From NCBI GenBank assembly GCA_021234155.1, contig JAJEKV010000011.1, positions 12,871,255 to 12,935,254 on the forward strand: a stretch of 64,000 nucleotides of DNA. The letters are read 5' to 3'. The DNA is from Isoetes taiwanensis. Its lineage: Eukaryota; Streptophyta; Lycopodiopsida; Isoetales; Isoetaceae. The position numbers and the translations under genes were made by a program. A model generated the notes under the pieces. The model worked only from the letters and a program-made list of their open reading frames with translations. It was not told the DNA's origin and did not search any database. Below, one piece after another: positions 46,451-56,910 of the stretch; position 1 is the first letter of the stretch, and the number at the start of each line of letters is the position of its first letter.

Positions 46451-47049
46451 GTTGAAGGTAAGTGTCCAATTCTCTTGCAAGCTTTTAGTTAACACCATTT
46501 TTACATTTTATTTTGCTTTAATGCACTATGCACGCACGTTACAAAGGGTCTGGTTTTCACACGATTATGCGCTTAGGTCTATGAAAGCATGTTCGCAAGA
46601 AGCCCCGCTTAAAACAAAGGTGAAGATGGAGAAGCCATTGATGTGTCGATTGGTAGATGAATCTAACCATTTGTTTATGAGTTTTGTGGATGAACAAATT
46701 GCTTTTCAGATTTGATCAACACTTGGTTTATGCTCGATATCATAACCCTCAGATAAAATTCTGGATATTGGTAATACCTTCGAACTGCCTAATGGAATCA
46801 CTCTGCATAAAAATCAGACTTTGTTTTGGCCTAGTTGCCTTCAAAATTTCGGATGTACTTGGCCAGAGTGCCTCAACCAATTAATTTTGAAAAAATGACA
46901 TAAGTTGTCCCATATGGCATTATTCTAAAGCATGTATCTGGTTTTACGCCAAAGTCAATTTATCCCAAGTGTTTTGTATGTCTTTCATTTCTCCCCGCTC
47001 TTAAATTATCCTCATAAAAGTTCTACCACTTATTGACAAGCTCATATTA

Positions 47050-47186
47050 GATGAGTGCTTCAAGATGATGAATGTGAGGTCATGATCTTACATGACTTGA
47101 TCATTTGAGATGGGTTGGATGAATGCTCCAAGATGATGAATGTGAGGTCATGATCTTACATGACTTGATCATTTGAGATGGGTTTG
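47050..47186 (+). repeat. 68-bp tandem duplication
   Basis: 47050-47117 and 47118-47186 match except for two substitutions (AGTGCTTC versus AATGCTCC). It lies in the non-coding middle of the transposon 42776-52349. Confidence 0.9.
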
Positions 47187-47189
47187 ATG

Positions 47190-47839
47190 ATAGTGTATGC
47201 TTGATACATCCCATTTCTTTTCCGACTCACTAAGTCCCCAACACTTGACTTACAGAGTGCGGTGACTCGGACTCGGACTATGTACCTTCACATTCTTCTG
47301 CGGCAACCTCTCGCACTCGGACTCCAACTTTTCATGGGGTCCATGATGAGGAGGTGAAGGTACAAATTGACTTGATGGATACACTTTCATCCCCCTCGAA
47401 ATGTTAGTGCAAGGTATTTCAGTTTTTTTGATAAGTGCACACTTTTTTGCTTCCATCCCATGCTGTGACTTCATGATACTGAGCCCATGGGATTGAGATG
47501 GACAAGTGCATTGACAATTTTGTAATCTCTGACCATGTACATGAGATATAGTTGTAAATTTTGACATGTACATGAGATACAGTTGTAAATTTTGAAGTCT
47601 GACCATGTCAATATTTTGACATTGTGAACATGTACACTATTTTGACATTGTAACCACCCCTATCTAAATATATAAAATCTCTATCTCCTTCTTATTGTCA
47701 GACACTTCATAGAACTATCAAGCCTAGCATCCAAAGCATAAATTCTGCCTGTTGTATTGTCCGAGCACAATTAGGAGGAGATGTTAATAAGTTGTATAAG
47801 TGGTCAAGATGTCAAACATTGCACAAAAGTACTAGCACT
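47190..47839. other. Transposon interior, no gene recognised
   Basis: A possible remnant C-terminal frame of the C48 gene (GDSDSDYVPSHSSA-like near 47260) and small repeats of GACATGTACATGAGATA near 47530-47580. Nothing else was identified. Confidence 0.35.
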
Positions 47840-48714
47840 TTGTGCACAAGGTGTTAACACTTTGTGCACGTGTTAAATAACTTGTATAACTGGCAAGGGA
47901 AAAAAAACTCGTGTCCCCTTTTTTTATTTTTACAAGGTCAATAATGTCTTGCCAAGGTTCAAGACCTTTGTGCAACAAGTTGACATCTTGACACAAGTTG
48001 CACAAAGGTCTTGAACCTTGGCAAGACCTTTGTCCCCCATTCTAAAGGATACAAGTTGTACTTATATTGTACAATATAAGTACTAGCACTTTGTGCACAA
48101 GGTGTTAACACTTTGTGCACAAGTGTTAAATAACTTGTATAACTGGCAAGGGAAAAAAACTCGTGTCCCCTTTTTTTTTTTACAAGGTCAATAATGTCTT
48201 GCCAAGGTTCAAGACCTTTGTGCAACTTGTGTCAAGACCTTTGTCCCCCATATAAGTCCCCCATTCTAAAGGATACAATATAAGTGTCCCCCATTGTTTT
48301 GAAAGAGGCATACTGAGCTATGTCCGTATATAACAACAATATATTGTATCCTTTATAACAACAATATATATTGTGAATTTATATATTGTGAATTTCCCAA
48401 CAATATTGTATTCTTATATCTTGACACAAGTTGCACAAAGGTCTTGAACCTTGGCAAGACATTATTGACCTTGTAAAAATAAAAAAGGGGACACGAGTTT
48501 TTTTTCCCTTGCCAGTTATACAAGTTATTTAACACTTGTGCACAAAGTGTTAACACCTTGTGCACAAAGTGCTAGTACTTATATTGTACTATATCCTAAA
48601 CAAAGTTGACATCTTGACACAAAGTTGCACAAAGGTCTTATAAGTATTCCCATTCTAAAGGATACAATATAAGTGTCCCCCATTGTTTTGAAAGAGGCAT
48701 ACTGAGCTATGTCA
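47840..48714. repeat. Direct and inverted repeat cluster with 29-bp perfect hairpin
   Basis: A unit of about 150 bp (from TACTAGCACTTTGTGCACAA to AAGACCTTTGTGCAAC) occurs at about 47830-47976 and 48072-48224 in direct orientation, and inverted at about 48428-48580. Arms 47948-47976 and 47997-48025 are a perfect 29-bp inverted repeat around a 20-nt loop. A 64-bp direct repeat (48261-48324 and 48650-48713) flanks the inverted copy. It is located between the convergent transposon genes, so read-through RNA from either gene would fold back. Confidence 0.9.
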
Positions 48715-49260
48715 GTATAAATTGTACTGTAAGCACAGATCAAACAAGCAAATTCAAAACCACAACACTAGGCACTTCCAAAATGGCTCTTACCATATAT
48801 ACACTCACGAAATTTGAACCATTAACCTAAGGTAGCCATTAACCTTGAGTTTTCAAGTACAAGTACAAGTGTCTCAAGTACATGTACAAGTGTCTTGAAC
48901 CTACCTCACCGCCAATGTATTCACTTTAATATTGAAAGCAAGTGATCGAATTGTTCTCACGGCCAAACACATGACAATAATTATGTAGCCCGATGTAAAA
49001 AAGGTAAACCTCGATACAAGAACGAAAATTCACAAGACATCTACAATCTCGGTGATTTCCTAATAGCATCTCGTGCCAATATCGAGACAGCAGTTCATAT
49101 GCATAAGCAACACCTTTTATCTTGTGCTTGACTGGCTCCAATGCGGCGAACCCCTATTACGCACTCGGGAGGGACAAAACCACCTTCTCTTTTAGTAACT
49201 TTGTACTTCCGATGGCGCCTAGGGATCAGCTCGGAAGTAGTTGCCTCACAAATAACCTCA

Positions 49261-52075
49261 TCACCTCACGAAAAATAAGTTTCCATAGTCATCCATGGTA
49301 TCTACCTCGAAAGTACATGTTTTACTTGGTGCATTGAAGGATATAATAAGGGACCCCCTCATGATTATGCGAGTCGTGAAGCATCCAAAATAATCACCAA
49401 CCCGCGGCGTCTCGGTCAATATTATCCTCGTCATTTGCCCATAAATCCTCAGCCTCATCAACATCTCCGGGATTGATCTTACTAATTGGCTCTAGTTTTC
49501 GCAACTCCCACCTACCACAATGGTCGACATTCTCACAAGCGGGGCCAATTAAAATTGATGCATGCTTTGCAAAAACATGAAAAAGGTCTGCACAATAATT
49601 TTGTAGCATCGTTTGAGTCTATTGAAGACACACAATGAAGTGATTGCACGCCTTTTACTTGGAAAGTACATCATGTGCTTGGGACCGATCAATGTCGGTC
49701 CACCTCCCGTAATACCCTCTCCACATCTGATTTTTCTCCCTCAATACTTGACACGCAGCTTCTTTGCATCTTTACTATCTTCCCATCCTTTTTCCTTTGT
49801 TCTCGCTTCAAGCCACAATTTAGAGATTGCCCCTTCCCCATCGTGTGTTCCCTTCCCATGTCCCGAACCAAAGAAATTCCAATTGCATTCTTATCTTATC
49901 TTTGAACATGGTATCTTGTCACATGATAGAATGCTCTTCTAGATTTAAACTGGCCGCACAACCATCGGACCAAACCAAATGGTATTTCAAATGGCCACCA
50001 CCATTCTCTTGCAACCATTTGAGGTGCATCTTGAATGCATCTTGTAATGGGCGGGGTATCATGAATTTTGTCGTCTGAAATAAATGAGTGCACACATTTT
50101 CTCAATCGCCATTTACCTTGAACATGGTGATATGAACCGTAATACTAATTTGTTCATTGTACCAATGCCGAGCTTGAATCTCGTTGAATGGCTTCAAAGT
50201 ATAATTTTCGGAAAAATCAACAACCGATAGCAATCAATCGCCGCTGGTGTTCGTATGCATTCTTTGAACTGCTTGCTTTGCCAATGTGCCACAAAATTGT
50301 GATATATAAACTTAGACATATGGTCGAACATGCTGTCCAACATCCGCTTTGCCTCGCCCTTCTTGTCAACTAACTTTAGCCTTTCGGAAGTTCCCTTCTT
50401 TGAAGGTTCATTAACATAGTTATAGACTTGCCAATCGACTGAATCCTCGATGCTTCCATCCTTCTCTCTGGGACACAACTCAATTAACTGTTTCCCACAA
50501 CTGTCACATTTTGTTTCCATGCAGGCTAGCTTGTGCCACTCCTCATCGATCGCCCTCGGGCATACCATGGCTCTCCAAAGCGTGCTCACATTATCATAAT
50601 TACGCTTCTTAGCTTGGCAAATCCGGCATTAACTTCACGAAGCACACACATTGCAATTGCAAGTACAATTCTCGTGGAATTTTGACCTCATCATATTGAA
50701 AGCCTTCTTATATAAATCTGCCTGCTCATGCTTCACACAACAGCAGGTATTCCTCTCCTTTAGCTTTCGTATGCAAGGAGGTTTTAAGTATTCGAATTGC
50801 CTGATGCCAATATTGACTTTTGGATGCTGATCAACAAATATTTGGTATAATTCAGCCTGCAAAAAGTACAATTGTCGAGAATCTTACAAAATATTAGAAT
50901 GTACATTCTATATGTTTTTAATGTATCTTCCACATTCTTACATCTAAGTACTTTCTTCCTCAAAACCCCACATCCTTACATAATAGCTACTTTATGAAAA
51001 GCATTCACATTTTTCTTGACATCTACTACATTCCTACAAAGAGCTTCCTTCAGTTTTATTTTCTTACATCTATAGCACATATCTACGCTAGCTTCAAGTA
51101 TACCTTCAAGTTGGATTCAATGTAAAGCATGTCAATATAACTTCTACAAGAAAAAAACTGAATAACATTTCTTGATGCATGATGTGGAACATGCTCGCGT
51201 TTGAAAAAGACTATCACACCTGCAAAAAAATGTAGAAAACATCTACATACATTCCTAGCTAAAGTACATTTGATGTTCGGGATCGAAAATTCAAAAACTA
51301 TGTGACTCCTCCATGACCCTAAAATACTAGCATGTACCGTAATGTCTATGTAATGAATTGGTTCAGTCCTCTTCTTCATGACATCTCTTACCTTTGGTGA
51401 TACTTTTGTATTATCTAACCAGAACTGAACAACTCTGTCCTTCATAGCCTGATCTATGGCATTTTTTCTTGGCTTTCGTCCTGCTAATGCCCACAGATTT
51501 GCTCCACACAGTGACATTCTTTTCCTCCTTTCTGCTGCTAGCTTCATATTTCTAGGATGCAATTTGAGGATTTTGGTCCGCCGGTGGTTCTGGCTGTAAT
51601 ACTCCTTCCTTTCCAACTACCATGGAAAGAACACGTGTTTGACAACAAGCTTGTCATTGCTATTAGCACGTTTCACTTCTTGGAGGCCATCCTTAAGGTT
51701 TTCAAATAAATCTCTTTTCACAATAGCCTCTTTAGGCCTTCCAACAACAGGGCCAAATAAAAAGTCCAATCTACTATCCTGGAGCAATTTTCCAGCAAAA
51801 GTTTTTTTCTGTTTTGGATTCAATGTAGAAACTTGTTTTAGTATGTGATTCACAGAATCATTCACCCTTCTTCTAATCTGTTTTGTCCCATATCCGGCCT
51901 CTCTCTTGCATCTTTTTGATGAAGATTGGTTGTCCCCAGAAGAAATGCATGTAGAGTCCTCCTCAATAGCAAAATTCGAATCTGATGGTAAGTCCTCCTC
52001 AAGAACAAGATCCGAATCTGTTGTTGCTGGTGAATTTGATTCTGCCATAGCTTCATACATTCCAAGATCGATCAA
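49261..52075 (-). pseudogene. Transposase-like gene of the 9.57-kb TIR element
   Basis: N terminus (52075-51617): an acidic leader, then GYGTKQIRRRVNDSVNHIL and GPVVGRPKEAIVKRDLFENL. Then (51616-51083) RKNAIDQAMKDRVVQFWLDN and TKVSPKVRDVMKKRT. Next comes a cysteine-rich block: VNIGIRQFEYLKPPCIRKLK, NTCCCVKHEQADL, ENCTCNCNVC and METKCDSCGKQLIE. In later frames VWSDGCAA (about 49950) is followed out of frame by QFKSRRAFYHVTRYH, then FGSGHGKGTHDGEGA (about 49850) and ACENVDHCGRWELRKL (49609-49394). The SDG-x-QF and GHGKG-x-HDG motifs in a Cys-rich protein of this length recall transposase-like proteins common in seed-free plants, with Asp residues as candidate catalytic positions. Frames change at least three times; some changes may be introns (for example after DITVHA) and some are frameshifts. 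Confidence 0.6.
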
Positions 52076-52353
52076 ACAGGCATAGAAATGGGGATCCTAT
52101 TCTTGGTTCCAATGAGAAAGGGGTTTCAATCCGGTAGCTTCAATCCTGTGGAGGGAGTTCAAAACTCAAAACGTGCCCCCAAATTCGTGGGTTGCCAAAA
52201 ATAATTGCAAAGAATCTCACGTGGACCACAAGCATTAATGATAGGCAGCCCATGTAAAATTCAAATTTTACCTTAAATTCACTTTAAGCTAGTGTATTTT
52301 TTTACATCAATTTGCAAGAAATACAAGACACCCTTTCATGCTTCTACCCTGCT

Positions 52354-52754
52354 CCATGCTAAGTTCCAGTGCTACAACAATATGCTGCAAAAATTTAACA
52401 ACTTTTCACAGTGATTCACAATCCTGATTAACCTAAGCAACCATATTGACCCCAACTCCCATGTACCGACACATCCATCTTCTTCAACGAGTGCTTCATG
52501 CATGTAACAAAATTTGTAAGACTGATTTGCACTACTTTTATCATTCTTCTATTTGAAGGAGGATATCCCTTTAGGACTTGCATGCTGGATTTCCTGAAAT
52601 CAGCATAAGATATTAATAAGAGATAACGAATTTTAGGGACAATGGCATTAAGATTGAAGTATACTATAGTACACCATCTAAAAATGCAATATTTTGAAAC
52701 TATGAGTAGATAGGAGTCACTAACCTGCCCTTCAAGTGACCAAGGCTGGATGAC
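52354..52754. other. DIRS element interval beyond the TIR insertion, no gene
   Basis: Right of the TGCT duplication. Together with 42290-42771 it interrupts gag and may belong to a further, older insertion; no ends were identified. Confidence 0.35.
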
Positions 52755-53010
52755 TCGCAAATATTAATTATAAGGGATAGGGATGGGGCTAAAGTAGCAG
52801 AATGCTTTGAACTTGGATCTTTTGCATCAGATAATGATAAGAGGCTATGGCAGGCACGCAAACTGGCCTTTGAATGGGGTTCTAGTCAGGGTAGGCAGAG
52901 ACGATCTTTTGGTGTGCCAGGTTTATGCTTTATTAAAAGAAAAAAGGCCATATGGCTGCACAGTGCCCCACTAAATCATTGATTTCTCCTGCTTCTCAGC
53001 AACCGCGTCT
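52755..53010 (+). pseudogene. DIRS-like gag, C-terminal part with zinc-knuckle remnant
   Basis: Traces RDGAKVAECFELGSFASDND and RLWQARKLAFEWGSSQGRQR, then in the neighbouring frame CFIKRKKGHMAAQCP. The latter matches a CCHC knuckle (C-x2-C-x4-H-x4-C) whose second Cys is lost. It continues the gag region split from 41814-42270. Confidence 0.5.
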
Positions 53011-53220
53011 CCTGCTACCTTCAAATCCTAATGCTGTTTTTTATAATAGATCTTAAATGAAGTTTTTTCCTTAGCTGAGATGTTGTCTTTTGATGTATTT
53101 CAATAAAAAGCACTTCGTGTTCCATTTTATTGTTCATGTTGTCATTCTAGATTTGAGATTGTTTTAAAAATTCTTAATGCGCTTTATGCTCATAATTTTC
53201 AGTAGTTCTAAACATCTGAT

Positions 53221-54290
53221 GTGATGATTTTGTGTCCAGATGTAGATGATTATTCTGTTGCCCCCACCCATTCCCTTAGCAGTCGCTTGAGAGATCAATT
53301 TCCATTTTGGCCTTATAATAGCTCTATGGTGTTGGATTGGATAAAAAATGGTTACAAAATTCCTTGGCTAAATTCCTTTCCTTCGCAACCTTGGTCAAAA
53401 CCAAATCACAAGCTTGTTGCACAACACTCTTCTTTCGTGCTCTCTGCCATTCAAGACTTGATTAAAGTGGGTGCAGGCATTGAGTCTCCTTCTACCCTTT
53501 TCATCAGCTCCCCCTAGGTGTAGTTCCTAAAGCAGGTAACAAACTTCGCTTGATCTTGGACCTCTGCCATGTCAACCAATTCTTGGAGCAAAAGACCTTT
53601 AAATATGAAATCATTAACGAGTTACCAGTGGTCTTGAGAAGGGATGATGGCTTATTTACCATAGATCTTCATTCAGGTTGTCACCATGTAGCTATGCATC
53701 CGTCAGCATGGACTTATTTGGGTTTCCAGTTTCAGGGCAAGTCATATATGTTCACGGCCCTTCCTTTTGGTCTATCCACTGCTTGCTATGTATTTACAAA
53801 ATTGATCCATCAAATCACAAAACATTTTAGGGCTAACTCCACTCGTTGTATACCCTATGTAGATGACATCATTTTTGCAGTGGCTTCTAAACATTTTTAC
53901 TTCTCGCATGCTTTTGTCCTTCAAGCTTTTAGCTCTGCTGGGTTTGTCATTCATAAGTGTCAACTTGAGTTTTCCTTTGAGGTGAAGTTCCTAGGATTTA
54001 TAGTCAATTCTTCGAAAGGACTCTTGTCCATTGCACCACAACGCCGTCAGAAGTTTTTGGATTTGGCCAAAAAATCTTTCTTGGAGTCTAGGGTGCCCCG
54101 TAAACTTGCTTCTTTCTTGGGTATGATTGCTTCATTCAAGACGGTGTTTGGCCCTTTTTGTAAACTTCTTAGTTTTAAACTTTTGAATCTTTATGCTTCC
54201 ATTGCCTCTTGGTCCCAGTTCGTACGCTTGAACCCGCTTGCTGTAGTTGAGATCAATGCTTGGACTCAATGATTCGATTTGTTAAACTAT
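53221..54290 (+). pseudogene. DIRS-like reverse transcriptase
   Basis: Leader frame (53221-53517): SMVLDWIKNGYKIPWLNSFP and an NHKLVAQHSSFVLSAIQDLI segment typical of the pre-RT region in DIRS elements. RT frame (53550-54272): MILDLCHVNQFLEQKTFKYE, DGLFTIDLHSGCHHVAMHP (motif A), FTALPFGLSTACYVFTKL (motif B), CIPYVDDIIFA (catalytic YVDD) and FLGFIVNSSKGLLSI. A stop at 53515 and another at 54270 break the reading frame. Confidence 0.85.
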
Positions 54291-55077
54291 GCTCTTATTT
54301 GGAAACCAGTTGCTCCTTTTCTTTATCCTAGGATGCTAGTGGGTCTGAATGGGGAGTGTGGGTCCATGATTTTGCTATGTGTAATGAGTTTAGTGGAAAT
54401 TTTGATGAGACTGAACAATCATTATCATCTACAGTTCGAGAGCCAGCTTTAGCCCATTTCCTTAAGCTCCATGTCGTTAATCTTGTTGGGAAGTGTCTAC
54501 TTGCATATGGAAATTCCTTGAATTGGTTCTACATTTTGAATAAAGGGGGCTCTCAGATCTCAACCCTTCATTGCTTGTGTCTCCAGATCTTTACTCTATG
54601 TCTTTGTCATAACATCATCCTAAAGCTTGCTTGGATTCCCCGTAGCCTTAACCAGTGGGCCGATTATTTGTCGAAGCTGAGGGATTTTGATGACTATAGT
54701 TTGACGCCTGAGGCTTTTCGCATCATTGACTTAGCCTGGGGGCCCCATGGTTGGGATCGCTTTGCTAATCTAGGCAACCATCTCCTACCTAATTTCAACT
54801 GTTGGCCCCTTATCCCACGGGATCCTTGCCCTCCAGATGCTTTCTTTCAGTCTTAGGATGGTGTAAATAACTATCGTTTTCCCCCGCCAGCCTTGACCTT
54901 CAAAGCTTTTGCGTTTTCTAGAGCCTGCAAAGCCGATTGCACTCTGGTGGTCTTTCATTGGAAATCAGCTCCATGGTGGCCAGCCCTACATGATGATGCT
55001 GAGGAATGGGATTCGAACATTGTAGACCACTTGTATTTTCCTGCCAGTGGTAAAGGCCTTGTACCTAACATCTTCTA
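54291..55077 (+). pseudogene. DIRS-like RNase H and linker
   Basis: Frame 54356-54856 contains SSTVREPALAHFLKLH (RNase H Glu region) and LAWIPRSLNQWADYLSKLRD with the catalytic AD, followed by LAWGPHGWDRFANLGNHLL, a signature shared by DIRS-type polyproteins. Frame 54893-55078 continues ADCTLVVFHWKSAPWWPAL, typical of the segment before the recombinase. A TAG separates the two. Confidence 0.8.
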
Positions 55078-55149
55078 AGTTGCCGCTTTGGAAGCCGACA
55101 AGTCCTATTATTGCGCCACGAGCTATGAACACTAATTAGGTGACTTTGT

Positions 55150-56149
55150 ATTCTTGTAGATGTTTTTTCTTCAGAGTTTTGGCTAACGTTATTGTTTTCA
55201 AAAGTTTTTGGTGCCTTCTAGATCTGAAAGTACTTTGAGGGATTATCAGCATGCTTGGAATCTTTTTAAGAACATGTTTTCCTGCGAGCAGAGTCTTCCA
55301 CGGTTTGCCTTTTTCTCACATTGCTGCTCACTTCCTTTTCTAATTGATTAGCTCATGTCAGCACGACCATTGCTGTTGTTGCCTTTCATCACCTTCTGGC
55401 CGGATACTCAAAGCCTATAGATCATTCTCTAGTCGGCCTTGCTCGAGGCTAAGAGATTGTCCACTTCTTCGTTTAAAAAGAAACAACCCGTCCTTCCTCA
55501 TATGATCCGCAAGCTTTTTAATCAATTTGCTTCTCCTTTAGCTTCGCTTTTGGATGTTATGAGATGCTATTGCCTTTGTTGCTTTCCTGCGCAGTAAGGA
55601 GCTGTTATCTTTGTTTTGGAATGAGATTTTGATTTTGGATACCCATGCTAGCCTTTTTATTCATTCCTCAAAGACAGATCAATTGGGTGCTAGTGCTTGG
55701 GTCTCTATTGCCGACCTCTCTAGTCCTTATTGCCCTATTGGCCTTTTGGAAAGACTGTTGAGATTGGGAAATTAGCTGGAGTGGATGGTGTGGCTAGTAG
55801 CCATTTGATTAGAGGCATACATGTGACTCATCATGGTTGTTTTCTGAGGAGAAGGTTTGTTTCTTATTCCACTCTGAGAACTTGGTTCAAGCATTGCCTT
55901 GCTGCCATTGGTGAAGATGCAAGTGCTTTTGGTACCCATTCAGCAAGAAGAGGAGCCACTTCAGTAGCTGCTTTGAATGTCCCGAATAGAATTTTCAAGG
56001 CTCATGGTTGTTGGCGCTCTGATTTAGGTAAAGACGGTTATGTTTTGCCTTCTATCCAGCAACAACTACTTGTTTCCCATTCCTTAGGCTTAGGTCCTAC
56101 CGACCCTAGTGCTTTGGCCCTTTTGTTGGCTTCCTCTGCCCCGCCATAA
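55150..56149 (+). pseudogene. DIRS-like tyrosine recombinase
   Basis: The intact C-terminal frame (55730-56149) has TLRTWFKHCLAAIGEDASAF, GTHSARRGATSVAALNVP (the H-x-x-R catalytic box) and GCWRSDLGKDGYVLPS, with the WRS and nucleophilic Tyr in expected order. In DIRS-like elements this enzyme integrates circular cDNA without target duplication. The N-terminal half (55150-55730) is in broken frames. Confidence 0.85.
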
Positions 56150-56162
56150 AGCTCTTGAGTCT

Positions 56163-56910
56163 GCTGCCTTTGTTTTCAAAATTGTGAATGTTGTTGTTGG
56201 TTTTTAGTGGAGATGCCCAAATGTGGCTTTCTTTCAATTGTGTTCTCTCTTTTTCCTTGCCGTCTTAGTTAGCTTGCTGGTTTTGACAATTGAATTTATA
56301 TTCGTATAATAATAAGAAGATAAATGTAATTGTCAAAATGATTGCCATGAGTTAGCTTTGATAGTTGCGTTTATGACATTCTTTCTCTCTCCCTTCTTAT
56401 CAGCTCATCTGCATATCTTCTGGTTTGCCGTAGACTATCCTTTCAACCACCCTTCCACCCGCCCACCCTCTGTTCTATGAGTCTGCCTGAGTATTGGGAT
56501 AGACCTTTGGACCTTCTCAACATTGCATTCGCGGGTCCTTTACTTTGGTTGGATTTCTCTGTCATGCAGGCTGTAGAGGAGCATTGTGGCTCAGGCAGCA
56601 TTAGCATGATGTCTAATGTGTGGCTCTTTGTGGCTTAGTGAATTTGAGCTGGGGAGCATTGGCATTGTGGCTAATGTGTGGGTCGCTAAGCATCAGCTTT
56701 GTGACTGTTGTTAGCATTGTGAATGTTGTTGTTGGTTTTTTGTGGAGATGCCCAGATGTGGCTTTCTTTAATTGTGACTGTTGTTTTTTAGTGGAGATGC
56801 CCAGATGTAACTTTCTTTAGAATTGTGACTGTTGTCATTGGTTGTGGAGATACCCAGATATGGCTTTCTAGAATTGTGACTGTTGTTGTTGGTTTTTAAT
56901 GGCCATATTT
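56163..56910 (+). repeat. 57-58-bp minisatellite units downstream of the recombinase
   Basis: Units of the form ATTGTGACTGTTGTTGTTGG, then a T-run, GTGGAGATGCCCAGATGTGG and CTTTCTTT occur once at about 56180-56240 and about four times in 56695-56905. The intervening part includes the second copy of the element's terminal repeat. The same unit is found inverted at 58430-58570. Confidence 0.85.

Larger units (their letters stand above)
42776..52349. mobile_element. TIR DNA transposon, 9.57 kb, two convergent genes
   Basis: A 21-bp perfect inverted repeat starting GGGTAGAAGCATGAAAGGG lies at 42776-42796 and 52329-52349. The 4-bp direct repeat TGCT flanks it (42772-42775 and 52350-52353). The left gene (plus, from 43154) carries coiled coil, RING and C48 protease regions. 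The right gene (minus, from 52075) is transposase-like with SDGC and HGKGxHDG motifs. Between their 3' ends lies a direct/inverted repeat cluster (47840-48714). A 4-bp duplication is known for Sola-type and a few other superfamilies; I cannot assign the superfamily from sequence alone. Both genes have stops or frameshifts, so this copy is likely inactive, although the TIR is perfect. Confidence 0.8.
41064..56470 (+). mobile_element. DIRS-like tyrosine-recombinase retrotransposon, interrupted
   Basis: Domain order on the plus strand: gag, RT, RNase H, tyrosine recombinase, with no integrase or protease. This is the DIRS/PAT/Ngaro plan. A sequence of about 150 bp at 41064-41212 (from AATGTAATTGTCAAAA through GGTTTGCCGTAGACTATCC) recurs in direct orientation at 56322-56450, as expected of the split direct repeats of PAT-like elements. 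The gag region is split by the TIR transposon 42776-52349. Removing the insertion gives an element of about 5.8 kb. All coding parts are degenerate. Confidence 0.75.

Noticed and set aside
47830-48720. Possible CRISPR-like array
   Set aside because: Repeats are of unequal spacing and mixed orientation with no unique spacers, and the context is a eukaryotic transposon.
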